DNA from: Flavobacterium foetidum
GTDB taxonomy: Bacteria; Bacteroidota; Bacteroidia; Flavobacteriales; Flavobacteriaceae
Assembly (NCBI RefSeq): GCF_004634245.1
Contig: NZ_SJTF01000007.1
Location: 213,898-277,897 of the forward strand
Length of the DNA stretch: 64,000 nucleotides
Direction: 5' to 3'
A program made the position numbers and the translations under genes. The stretch's first letter is position 1, and each line of letters begins with the position of its first letter. The notes beneath the pieces were generated by a model. That model did not search any database. It was not told where the DNA came from and saw nothing but the letters and a program-made list of their open reading frames with translations. Positions 1-8,564 of the stretch are shown in pieces.

Positions 1-646
1 GCTGCCAAAACAAACCATCCTTACGCTGACGGTCTTTTTCCCAAACAGCATAATCTGTAACCATGTCTGGATACATATCCAATAAGAATTTTTCATCCTT
101 ATTGACCAAATAACGATTGTACAAGGCATCAGCTGTCCAACTACTGAATTTATACAATTTGTTCATTGGTTTACCATCGTTTCCTCTATACCAGATTTTC
201 ACATCTTGCTCAATGTATTTAGAATCATGAACCCATCTAAATTCGTTGATATGATGTCCTAAAGCACAAGCAATCAAATTGTATTTATCGGCGTATGAAC
301 GGTCTACCAAAAACTCAGTAATCCCGAAACCTAGCGGTGTTTTTTTGATGTGTTTTCGAGCCGTCCACCATCGATAATAATAAATCTCCTCAAAATTTTG
401 CTGCGGACATTCAAACAGCGGAATATTCTTTTCCATCCAGGCCCACGCACTATCATTCGGAATCGCAAATTTTAAATTTTCATCTTCCATCGTATTGAAA
501 TAATCAACATAATGTTTGAAGTTTTTTTCTTTTAAAATAACCGATTTTCCTTTTTGAGAATGGTCTACACCAGATTTGCAGCTGCTGTTTATACATGCAA
601 TTACAACTGAAAATGCTATTATTTTATGTTTAAAATGTTGTAACAT
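1..646 (-). CDS. Secreted six-hairpin (MGH1/GH63-like) glycoside hydrolase, lipoprotein, 3' part outside window
   Basis: This is the N-terminal 215 codons of a gene that runs off the left edge. The ATG at 646 opens a short hydrophobic signal with a lipobox V-I-A-C at residues 15-18, so it is probably a lipoprotein. The following sequence has aromatic-rich helices (YYYRWWTARKH near residue 90, FSSWTADALYNRYL near residue 165, DYAVWEKDRQRKDGLFW at the cut end). These resemble the (alpha/alpha)6 catalytic domain of the MGH1-like/GH63 superfamily often found in pectin loci. The substrate cannot be told. It lies downstream of GH95 in the susC-led unit, separated by a repeat-rich gap. The family call rests on recalled pattern similarity and is moderate. 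Confidence 0.6.
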   Translation of the reverse strand, partial: MLQHFKHKIIAFSVVIACINSSCKSGVDHSQKGKSVILKEKNFKHYVDYFNTMEDENLKFAIPNDSAWAWMEKNIPLFECPQQNFEEIYYYRWWTARKHIKKTPLGFGITEFLVDRSYADKYNLIACALGHHINEFRWVHDSKYIEQDVKIWYRGNDGKPMNKLYKFSSWTADALYNRYLVNKDEKFLLDMYPDMVTDYAVWEKDRQRKDGLFWQ

Positions 647-1132
647 ATTTTAATTATTATTTTAAATCTAATTCTTTGGGCGTGTTCGTCATAGCGAATC
701 GTGCTGACCGTTCCCCGATTCTCGATGAAAAAACGGGAGAGCTCCACTTCCATCACTCACGCAAAAGACCTTCACGTTTTCAATCTCCTGCAAGGTTTTT
801 GAAAACCTTGTAGGTCTATATTTCATTTTTTCAACACAATCTTGTCATTTCGACCGAAGGGAGAAATCCTCGCAAGTAGCTCCCGCATGCTTGAGCAACT
901 TTGTAGAGTTTCTTGCGAAGATTTCTCGTTCCTCGAAATGACAAACTGTACGTAAACCTAACATATTTTAAAACCCTGTTAGGTTTAATCGCAGGAATAT
1001 CAATATCATTTCAATTCTCGATTCACAATACAAACTAAACCTTCTAATTTATACCTACAAGGTTTTGAAAACCTTGCAGCAACGTCCAGAACTTTATATT
1101 TCTTATATCACTTATATGGTTTTAAAATATTT
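647..1132. repeat. Repeat-rich gap: paired palindromes around a 100-bp inverted repeat
   Basis: There is no gene in this 486-bp gap. It holds a palindrome CAAGGTTTTTGAAAACCTTG at 791-810 and its inverted partner at 1058-1076. Between them, at 842-944, is a ~100-bp inverted repeat whose arms read TTGTCATTTCGACCGAAGG and its complement (called type F here; see the copies at 18439, 42987, 46475, 52393 and 63777). A smaller AAACCTAAC/GTTAGGTTT pair sits at 955-985. A CTTATATCACTTATATGGTT fragment at 1102-1121 matches the arms of the pairs at 32483 and 37429. Such structures could fold in the mRNA between GH95 and the next gene. Confidence 0.8.
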
Positions 1133-3583
1133 TTAATTCCCAGTAAAAGTATACGTCTGCCCCGCTTTCATATTAACATCGTAAATATTGTAAGTTGGCA
1201 ATTGTACTTTAGGTAATTTTGCCTCATTAGAAACAATCGGTTTCTTCACTTCCACATCATAAAACAACGGATTTGAATTTTTCCCTTTTGCTTTTTTGAT
1301 TGAAGAACCTTTTAACGTATTTTCCACTTTCAATCGGCAGTTTCCTCCAATTTTTGAGTAGATTTTCAGCTCCGAAACTTTATTGTTTTTCCAGGTCATA
1401 TCTATTACAAAACCGCCTCTGGCAACTAACCCTTTTACGCTTCCATCTTTCCAAACAGCTGGTAAAGCAGGCAGTAAATGAATCGCATCTTCCTGGCTTT
1501 GCATCAGCATTTCGGCAAAACCAGCGGTGCATCCAAAGTTACCATCAATTTGGAAAGGCTGATGTGCATCTAACATATTCGGATACGTTCCGCCGCCTTT
1601 TCTTTGGTCGGCTGTAACCAAATGCAATTGGTCCTGAATTAATTTATAGGCATGATTTCCGTCTAACAATCTTGCCCATAAATTCACTTTCCATCCCATT
1701 GACCAGCCAGTAGATTCGTCTGTTCTGTAAATCAATGATTGTTTGGCAGCTTCAAACAATTCAGGTGTTTTGATTGGTGAAATTTGATTACTTGGATACA
1801 ATCCGTACAAATGCGAAACGTGTCTGTGATTGTCTTTTGGATTATCCCAATCGTCTTGCCATTCTTGTAACTGACTGTGTTTTCCGACTTTCATCGGCGG
1901 CATTTTTGCCAAAGCCTCGCTCACTTTTTTCACATAAGATGCATCTGGCGAAACCAATGCAGAAGCTTCCATAACATGTGTAAACAAATCAAAAATCAAC
2001 TGATTGTCCATTGTTGTTCCTGATGCGATTGTTGCTTTTCCTGTTCCTCCTGCGTGTGTGTTTTCAGGAGAACTTGATGGAACAACCACCAAATATTTTG
2101 TGTTCGGATCTATTACCATAAAATCTAAAAAGAAATCGGCGGCTCCTTTCATGATTGGATAAATTTCTGCTAAATATTTTTTATCACCTGTATATAAATA
2201 TCTTTCCCATAAATCCTGACATACCCAAGCGCCACCCGTCGGCCACATTCCCGAAGCCGCTGAATCTACCGGAGCAGTTACACGCCAGATATCAGTGTTA
2301 TGATGCAAAACCCATCCACTGGCATTGTACATTGTTTTTGCCGTTTCTGCACCTGTTATGGCCAACTCTTTTGCCATTTGCACAAAAGGTTCGTGCATTT
2401 CCTGCAAGTTGGTTACCTGTGCAGGCCAGTAATTCATTTCGGCATTGATGTTGGTCGTATATTTACTGTCCCAAGGCGGTGTTACCATATCGTTCCAAAT
2501 TCCTTGCAAATTGGCTGGCTGTCCGCCTGGCTGTGAACTCGAAATTAAAAGATAACGTCCGAATTGGAAATATAAAGCAGCAAGCTGTGGATCAAACTGT
2601 TTCGAAAAATCTCGGATTCTTTCGTTTGTAGGCTTCTTAGTCAATTCATTCGAACCTAAATCTAAAGCAACTCTGTTGAAGAATTTTTGGTAATACTCAA
2701 CGTGAGCTTTCTTTATGATCTCAAAATCTTTTGTTTCCGCTTTCGCTAGATAGTCTTTACTTTTCGCAATTTCGTCGCCCGAAATATCCTGATAGTTTTT
2801 GAAATTGGTTGCAATCGAAATGTACAAAATCACTTCGTCAGCTTTATTGATGCTTAAAACCCCATTGCTGGCATCTATTTGGCCTCCTTTGTTTTTAGCG
2901 CTTAATCGGCCCTGAAATTTTACTTTTCCTTTTACGCCTTCAAAGTTAGTTCCAACTCCCGAAAGTATAATCTGGTTTCCTTCTGTCGAAGCTACCGTCT
3001 TATCAATCGGACTGTTCATGAAAACATTACAAGTAATTTGTCCCGGCTGACTTGCAGAAAGTTTGACTACAATGACCTGGTCTGAAAATGCGGTTAGAAT
3101 TTCTCTTGTAAATTCAACACCGTTTACTTTGTATTTTACTTTTGCCGTAGCGTTGCTGATGTCTAAATCTCGGTAATAATCGGTATATTTCTGATGTCCG
3201 TTGAACGAAATATAAACGCTTCCAAAAGTCTGATACGGCATTCCGTCATTGGTTTGCGACATGATATCTTTGGTAGCAAAATCCTGTGCTTCATCAAATT
3301 TTCCGTCAAAAATAAGCTGTCTTACTTTTGGCAAAGCCTCGATTGATTTTGTATGTGCATTGCTGTTTGGAGAACCAGCCCAAATCGTTTCTTCGTTCAA
3401 TTGCAAACGCTCCACCGCTGGGTCGCCAAAAACCATTGCGCCTAAACGTCCGTTGCCCAAAGGCAAAGCTTCGTTCCAGATTGCTGCAGGTTTATCGTAC
3501 CATAATTTTAGGTCGTTTTGAGCTGTTGCTGTTAAGGAAAAAATTCCAAAACAGATTGCCGTTATTTTAATTTTTAACTTCAT
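1133..3583 (-). CDS. GH95 alpha-L-fucosidase / alpha-L-galactosidase
   Basis: This is a secreted exo-glycosidase of family GH95, about 816 residues and full length for the family. A signal peptide (MKLKIKITAICFGIFSLTATAQ) is followed by the characteristic start LWYDKPAAIWNEALPLGNGR. The (alpha/alpha)6 core carries TTNINAEMNYWPA, which holds the two catalytic-region Asn, and the C-terminal QIDGNFG signature. GH95 enzymes invert alpha-1,2-L-fucose or alpha-L-galactose linkages; in pectin both sugars occur in RG-II side chain A and related decorations. A longer frame starts with GTG at 3604, but that GTG lies inside a dispersed repeat, so the ATG at 3583 just before the signal peptide is preferred. 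It belongs to the susC-led unit. Confidence 0.92.
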   Translation of the reverse strand: MKLKIKITAICFGIFSLTATAQNDLKLWYDKPAAIWNEALPLGNGRLGAMVFGDPAVERLQLNEETIWAGSPNSNAHTKSIEALPKVRQLIFDGKFDEAQDFATKDIMSQTNDGMPYQTFGSVYISFNGHQKYTDYYRDLDISNATAKVKYKVNGVEFTREILTAFSDQVIVVKLSASQPGQITCNVFMNSPIDKTVASTEGNQIILSGVGTNFEGVKGKVKFQGRLSAKNKGGQIDASNGVLSINKADEVILYISIATNFKNYQDISGDEIAKSKDYLAKAETKDFEIIKKAHVEYYQKFFNRVALDLGSNELTKKPTNERIRDFSKQFDPQLAALYFQFGRYLLISSSQPGGQPANLQGIWNDMVTPPWDSKYTTNINAEMNYWPAQVTNLQEMHEPFVQMAKELAITGAETAKTMYNASGWVLHHNTDIWRVTAPVDSAASGMWPTGGAWVCQDLWERYLYTGDKKYLAEIYPIMKGAADFFLDFMVIDPNTKYLVVVPSSSPENTHAGGTGKATIASGTTMDNQLIFDLFTHVMEASALVSPDASYVKKVSEALAKMPPMKVGKHSQLQEWQDDWDNPKDNHRHVSHLYGLYPSNQISPIKTPELFEAAKQSLIYRTDESTGWSMGWKVNLWARLLDGNHAYKLIQDQLHLVTADQRKGGGTYPNMLDAHQPFQIDGNFGCTAGFAEMLMQSQEDAIHLLPALPAVWKDGSVKGLVARGGFVIDMTWKNNKVSELKIYSKIGGNCRLKVENTLKGSSIKKAKGKNSNPLFYDVEVKKPIVSNEAKLPKVQLPTYNIYDVNMKAGQTYTFTGN

Positions 3584-3599
3584 AGTATATTTTTTTTTC

Positions 3600-3835
3600 G
3601 CCACGAATTACACGAATTGCACTAATTTCTTTTTTAATTTTTATTTTAATTTCTCTAATTTATTTTGCCACAGATTAAAGGATTTCCACTGATTAAAAAT
3701 CTGCTAGATATGCAAAATCTGCGTGAAAAAAATTTACTCTCGCAGATTTTGCAGATTAAGCAGATAAAAAAATCCTTTTAATCTTTTTAATCTGTGGCAA
3801 AAAAATAATTCGTGCGAATTAGTGAAATTCGTGGC
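3600..3835. repeat. Three nested inverted-repeat pairs
   Basis: The outermost arms are GCCACGAATT (3600) and AATTCGTGGC (3826-3835). Inside them is TTGCCACAGATTAA (from 3665) pairing with its complement ending at 3800. Inside that again are copies of a CGCAGATTTTGCAGATTAAG type unit. Each arm family recurs elsewhere in the window (8480, 15049, 38991, 10446, 13467), so these are independent repeat families inserted concentrically. The region lies between two co-directional genes and could form one long stem in the transcript. Confidence 0.8.
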
Positions 3836-3843
3836 AAACCTAA

Positions 3844-5262
3844 TTATTTCTTAACCTCGTAAATTTTCAGATTCTTTTCTCTGAACATTTCATATAATTT
3901 GTTGATGTCTTTCAAAGCATTTTTTGGGAGTTTTTCTCCTTTATCTCCAAAAACCAGCAACTTTTCTTTTGGTTCAATTACACAAGTCGACTCGTCGATT
4001 TCGCCTTTTTCGTTTTTCACTTTATTCAAATCTAAATTTAAATATTTCGCCATAAACGGATACAAAGCCATACGTTTTGAGATTCCGAAATCGTGTCCTT
4101 CCTTTGCAAAATGCGCATTTTCGACTAAATCTTTCTTTCCGTACAATTCGTAGGTTCTTTGGATAAAAGGAAACTCCAACTCAGGAACGGCCAATGTCCA
4201 ATCTTTTCCGTCTGAAACAATTAATTGTGGTTTTGGCGCCATCATAGCTGAGATTTCGGCATTATTGGTTCCGTTTCCGCATAAGTGAATGCCGCGTCCG
4301 CTTTCGCATGGACAACCGCCTGAAAAGTGTGACGAAACCATTACAACTGGAGCCGAAACTTTCACTCTATCATCAATCGCAGATAAAAACATCGTATGCG
4401 ACCCTCCGCCAGAACCTCCAGTTACACCAACTCTTGTCATATCGGCATTTTTTACAGTTGACAAATAATCCAAGAAACGAATTCCTGTTAGCAACTGAAC
4501 TGTCGATGCAATACTGTTTCTGTGTGTTTCTTCTGGAAACTGCAATAACGATTCTCCCCACGCGAATAAATCGTAACCTACTACAATTGCGCCCATTTTG
4601 GCCATCATGGCACAACGGTACTGTTCATCTTTTCTGTATCTTCCGTCACCGAAATGCCCATCAGGTGTAATAATAACCGCTGCCTTTTTGTTTAACGGAT
4701 ACGGTTTGTAAATCGACCCCGTTGCATAAACACCTGGCAAGATTTCCAAAGCAATATTCTCTACACTATAATCTTTGTAAATTCTCTTTGGAGTTAAAAG
4801 TGGTTTAGACTTGGGCATTGGGGGTGCCTTTTCTAATCCAAATGATGCAATCATACAAGCTTTTAACTCCGTTTTGCGTTTCTCCCATTCTTCTTTGGTC
4901 GAATAAAGGCTTTCTAAGTAAAACAAGCGTTCTTTTCCTTTATCAACCGAAACTTTATGGTTTTCATACTTGCGTATGATGTAGGTTCCATCGGGTTGTT
5001 TAAAATACATCAATTCAAACGGCGCCAAGATATTAGTCAGCGAAAGCGGTAGATTTCCCGGTTCAATTCTCCAGTCGGCATAGTCGAGTTCTTTTCCTTT
5101 CAGCAAACCTCTGTCATCGTTGATGGTTACGTTAAAAACAGTCTCGATTTTTTTCAGTGTTTCTGATACTGGCTTTCTAAAATTCGTATCAGAAGTACTT
5201 TGCGCATTGGCAAATGTCAAAGCAAAAATGGAAACTAAGATGATGTATTTTATTTTTTTCAT
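3844..5262 (-). CDS. Secreted carbohydrate esterase (alpha/beta hydrolase) with N-terminal STN-like domain
   Basis: This 472-residue secreted protein has a signal peptide at residues 1-21. Residues about 32-98 (PVSETLKKIETVFNVTINDD through the YIIR strand) match the pattern of an STN (secretin/TonB short N-terminal) domain. Residues about 105-440 are an alpha/beta-hydrolase with nucleophile elbow G-G-S-G-G (Ser284), likely acid Asp351 or Asp354 (SDGKDW) and His390 (EGHDFG). The fold and context fit a pectin or acetyl esterase; families CE19 (pectin methylesterase) or acetyl-xylan-esterase-like are candidates but not proven. A Cys-rich loop (GGCPCESGRGIHLCGNG, 315-331) follows the nucleophile. 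An STN domain on an esterase is unusual, since STN normally sits on TonB receptors, sigma regulators or secretins. Confidence 0.72.
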   Translation of the reverse strand: MKKIKYIILVSIFALTFANAQSTSDTNFRKPVSETLKKIETVFNVTINDDRGLLKGKELDYADWRIEPGNLPLSLTNILAPFELMYFKQPDGTYIIRKYENHKVSVDKGKERLFYLESLYSTKEEWEKRKTELKACMIASFGLEKAPPMPKSKPLLTPKRIYKDYSVENIALEILPGVYATGSIYKPYPLNKKAAVIITPDGHFGDGRYRKDEQYRCAMMAKMGAIVVGYDLFAWGESLLQFPEETHRNSIASTVQLLTGIRFLDYLSTVKNADMTRVGVTGGSGGGSHTMFLSAIDDRVKVSAPVVMVSSHFSGGCPCESGRGIHLCGNGTNNAEISAMMAPKPQLIVSDGKDWTLAVPELEFPFIQRTYELYGKKDLVENAHFAKEGHDFGISKRMALYPFMAKYLNLDLNKVKNEKGEIDESTCVIEPKEKLLVFGDKGEKLPKNALKDINKLYEMFREKNLKIYEVKK

Positions 5263-5280
5263 TTTGATATTGTTGTGTGT

Positions 5281-5559
5281 TGGGACGCTGATGACACGGA
5301 TTCGCTATCGCGAAAACGCTGATTAAAACGGATTTTTTTATTATTTTTAATTGCCTCCTGCTTTAGCTGGAGGGAAATATTTTTGATTCCTAAAATTGGC
5401 TTTAGCCGAACTTAGTCATTTGGCTAAAGCCTTGTGACTTACTTTGTTTTCTTACACCTCCAGTTAAAACTGGAGGCAATTCAATTATTACGTTTTTAAA
5501 AAAAGAAAAATCCGTTTTAATCCGCGTCTTTATGAAGTAAATCCGTCCCATCCGCGTTA
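5281..5559. repeat. Inverted-repeat pair type D enclosing type E palindromes; extends into the upstream GH78 gene's 3' end
   Basis: The outer arms are GGGACGCTGATGACACGGAT.. (5281-5338) and its degenerate complement ..AATCCGCGTCTTTATGAAG.. (5505-5559). Inside lie CCTCCAGTTAAAACTGGAGG-type palindromes and GGCTTTAGCC / GGCTAAAGCC units (about 5350-5480), also present at 54806-54888. The right arm runs through the stop codon of the GH78 gene on the minus strand. Confidence 0.8.
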
Positions 5560-8330
5560 TATATTGTGCATTCTATTGTATAAATTCCTGATCCTAATTC
5601 TAAAACAGGTTTTTGTGCTTTTTCGTTATAACCTGCTCTAACTCTTTTATTATCGATTTTTATTTCAGAATTTTTAGCAACAGGCAGTTTTAGCGTTGCT
5701 GTTGTATTCACCGGAATTTGAACGGTTAAAATAAACTTGCCTTCTTTCTTTTCCCATGAAGAAGCAATTTTTCCGTAAACCGATTGATAGTCCGCTTTCG
5801 CGAAAGTCATATCGCCAACCACTTCTGGCTGAATAAAGAAATGTTTGAAACCCGGTTTTTCAGGATCCGATTTGATTCCCGCTAAACTTTGGTAAAACCA
5901 TTCTTCGATCTGACCTAACATAAAGTGATTCCACGAATTTCCTTTTCTCGGATCCCATTGTTCGGTTAAAGTGGTCAAGCCAAATTTAATCTGAAAACCA
6001 TAACCCGGCGCATCATAATGATTGTGCATTCTGTACATGGTTTCATTTTCGCCATTTTGTGCCAGAGTTTGGAATAAATAACGATTTCCAACATCTCCAG
6101 TCGTCAGTCGGTCGCCTTTTTCTTTGATGTCAGCTAAAAGATTCTGCATTACCGCATCTTTATACTGCGGTTCTACAATATCCATAAAAATCGGAACAGC
6201 ATTGCTAAACTGGCTGTTTGTCCCGTATTGTTTGGTTGCTTCGTTAAAAAATTCTTTGTTGAAAGCTGTTTTAATCTCCGAAGCCAATGCATTGTATTTG
6301 TCAAAATCTTCGGTTTTTCCTAATAACTTTGCAGCTTTTGCCGTCAAATATGCTCCATAATAGTAATGAGAAGTCGCCGAAAGCGCAATCGGACTATTTT
6401 TAGAATATCCTGCAGCATGCGTTCCGTAATCGTACCAATCTCCTAATCCGTGAGAAACGATATGGTTTGTAGATTTTGTTTCTAAATAATCCACGTATTT
6501 TTTCATTATCGGAAAATATTTTTCTAATAATGAAGCGTCACCATAATATTCGTAATACATCCAAGGCAAGATTACACCTGTTACACCCCATTCTGGAGAA
6601 TCGGTAAAATCACCACCGAATATTATATACTCTGGTACAATACTCGGAATCAAACCATTATCTCTTTGTGAATCTGAAATGTTCTGCATGGTTGCAGGAA
6701 GGAAAGTCTGCAGATTGTAATTGAACATCAATCCTGGACCATTCAACTGAATTTCTTCCAGCCAGCCTAACTTTTCACGTTGCGGACAATCGGTAAAAAC
6801 GCTTTGGAAATTACTTTTTATCGAGTTATTTATCAGTTCGTGGGTTTTGTTGAAAATCTCATTCGAACAGGCAAAACTTCCCGCTTCTCCAGCCGAATTG
6901 TAAATGAAATTCGATTTCAAATCAACTAAAGTTGGAAACTCTTTGTTTTTATCTTCTTTGTAATTAATATTTTCAATCTGAACATACTGATAACCATAGA
7001 AACTGAATTTTGGCGTCCATTCTTCTGTTCCGTCTCCTTTTAAAGTGTAATCGTAATAATATGGTTTTCCAGACCTTCCCTGCGCGATTGTTCCTTCTTC
7101 ATTTAATCCTTCAGCCACCCAAACACGAATCGATTGTCCTCTTTTTCCTTTTACTTTTATGGTTGGAAATCCCGAAAGATTCTGTCCCATATCAAAAACA
7201 TAGAAATTAGGTTTCAGTTCTTTTACGGTTTTTACTTCGTATTGTTTCTGAATCGTAACCGGCGGAGCAGTCTGCGGTCTTAAAACTCCTTTTGGTGCTT
7301 CCTGAATCACTACTTTCTTCCAATCTCTATCTTTGAAATCCTTACGATTCCAGTCTTTTTGTTCCAAGTTGGCATTGTAATCTTCTCCCCCAAAAATACT
7401 GTTGTACGTAATCGGACTTTTGCTGTATTTCCAAGTTCCGTCTGATTTTACAATTTCTTCTGAACCGTCATTATATTTGATTTTCATTTTAAAGAATAAA
7501 GTCGGCGGGCCAAAACTCACGAAGAATTTGGTATATCTTTCGGCAAGCGTATTGTACATTCCGTTTCCTAACAAAATGCCAATTACGTTATCGCCTTTTT
7601 GAAAATCTTTTGCGCTTAATTCATAAACATTATAATTAACCGTTTTATCATAATCGGTCCAAAGTGGCGCAAATTGACTGTTGCCCACTTTTTTTCCGTT
7701 GATAGTTAATTCATAATGTCCTAAACCTGAAATGTAAACTACAGCTTCTTTAACTACTTTTTCAATTTCGAAAGGTTTGCGAAGCATGATACTTCTGCGT
7801 GCCAAAGAATCGGAAGCATTGATAAAGGACATCTTTTTTTCTCTGTTGAAAGTTGCTGTGTGATACGTTCTTCCTTCTGGCAAATGACTGTCGGCTTTGG
7901 TAATCGCACCAATCCAAACCGGATTTAAATCTGATTCTAACGGAGCGGTCCTAAAAAAGGCATTCTTACTCCATTTTGAAACTTTTCCTGACTGATTCCA
8001 TACTTTTACTTTCCAGAAATATTTGGTTTCGTTTTTTAACGGTTTTCCATTATAAACAATATGCAGGTTTTTATCGGTATTAACTCTTCCTGAATTCCAA
8101 ATATCTCCATCATCATTATTTAGTTTTTCTTCTGATGAAGCTACTAAAATCAAATAAGCAACTTGTGAGGCATCAGATTCTTTTGAAACCAATTTCCAAC
8201 TCAATCTCGGTTGATTCTGAACTACGGCTAATGGATTTTCAGCCATTTCTGTTGTTAAACGTACAGGCAAAATTTGTCCATTAGAAATAAATGTGACTAA
8301 AAGAAATAGTATAATTTTAAAATGCTTCAT
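5517..8330 (-). CDS. GH78 alpha-L-rhamnosidase
   Basis: This is a secreted exo-alpha-L-rhamnosidase of 937 residues with the full Bac_rhamnosid architecture. It has a signal peptide at 1-18, an N-terminal FN3-like domain (about 22-130), jelly-roll domains (LRKPFEIEKVVKEAVVYISG onward), and an (alpha/alpha)6 catalytic domain with the family motif DCPQREKLGW. TTLTEQWDP lies near the C-terminal end of the catalytic domain. It would release terminal L-rhamnose from rhamnogalacturonan oligomers in the periplasm or at the cell surface. Oddity: the last 13 residues (NADGTDLLHKDAD) and the stop codon are encoded by one arm of a dispersed intergenic repeat, so the original C-terminus has been replaced or extended. 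It lies between the BNR propeller and the esterase in the susC-led unit. Confidence 0.93.
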   Translation of the reverse strand: MKHFKIILFLLVTFISNGQILPVRLTTEMAENPLAVVQNQPRLSWKLVSKESDASQVAYLILVASSEEKLNNDDGDIWNSGRVNTDKNLHIVYNGKPLKNETKYFWKVKVWNQSGKVSKWSKNAFFRTAPLESDLNPVWIGAITKADSHLPEGRTYHTATFNREKKMSFINASDSLARRSIMLRKPFEIEKVVKEAVVYISGLGHYELTINGKKVGNSQFAPLWTDYDKTVNYNVYELSAKDFQKGDNVIGILLGNGMYNTLAERYTKFFVSFGPPTLFFKMKIKYNDGSEEIVKSDGTWKYSKSPITYNSIFGGEDYNANLEQKDWNRKDFKDRDWKKVVIQEAPKGVLRPQTAPPVTIQKQYEVKTVKELKPNFYVFDMGQNLSGFPTIKVKGKRGQSIRVWVAEGLNEEGTIAQGRSGKPYYYDYTLKGDGTEEWTPKFSFYGYQYVQIENINYKEDKNKEFPTLVDLKSNFIYNSAGEAGSFACSNEIFNKTHELINNSIKSNFQSVFTDCPQREKLGWLEEIQLNGPGLMFNYNLQTFLPATMQNISDSQRDNGLIPSIVPEYIIFGGDFTDSPEWGVTGVILPWMYYEYYGDASLLEKYFPIMKKYVDYLETKSTNHIVSHGLGDWYDYGTHAAGYSKNSPIALSATSHYYYGAYLTAKAAKLLGKTEDFDKYNALASEIKTAFNKEFFNEATKQYGTNSQFSNAVPIFMDIVEPQYKDAVMQNLLADIKEKGDRLTTGDVGNRYLFQTLAQNGENETMYRMHNHYDAPGYGFQIKFGLTTLTEQWDPRKGNSWNHFMLGQIEEWFYQSLAGIKSDPEKPGFKHFFIQPEVVGDMTFAKADYQSVYGKIASSWEKKEGKFILTVQIPVNTTATLKLPVAKNSEIKIDNKRVRAGYNEKAQKPVLELGSGIYTIECTIYNADGTDLLHKDAD

Positions 8331-8350
8331 TTCTTATTGTTGAGATTAGT

Positions 8351-8557
8351 ACACGAATGACACGGATTTACTTCGTAAAGACGCGGATAAAAACGTTTTT
8401 TTTCTTTCTAAAAATATAAAATCCGTGTTAATCCGCGTCTTCGCGGTAGCAAATCAGTTCCATCCGCGTTCTTTTTTTCGCCACGAATTACACTAATTTC
8501 TCGAATTTCTTTCTAAGTCAAATAAAAAAATTCGTGCAAATTCGTGCAATTCGTGGC
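8351..8557. repeat. Type D pair followed by type A pair
   Basis: A type D inverted pair (ACACGGATTTACTTCGTAAA.. and ..ATCCGCGTCTTCGCGG..) occupies 8351-8470. It is followed at 8480-8557 by a type A pair with arms GCCACGAATT and AATTCGTGGC. Both fill the gap between the BNR propeller gene and GH78. Confidence 0.8.
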
Positions 8558-8564
8558 AAGCTAA

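Noticed and set aside
3584..3604. GTG start for the GH95 gene at 3604
   Set aside because: The GTG lies in the GCCACGAATT repeat and would add residues before a complete signal peptide; the ATG at 3583 is better.
4308..4670. 120-codon plus-strand frame opposite the esterase gene
   Set aside because: It is fully inside a well-supported minus-strand gene and has no recognisable features.
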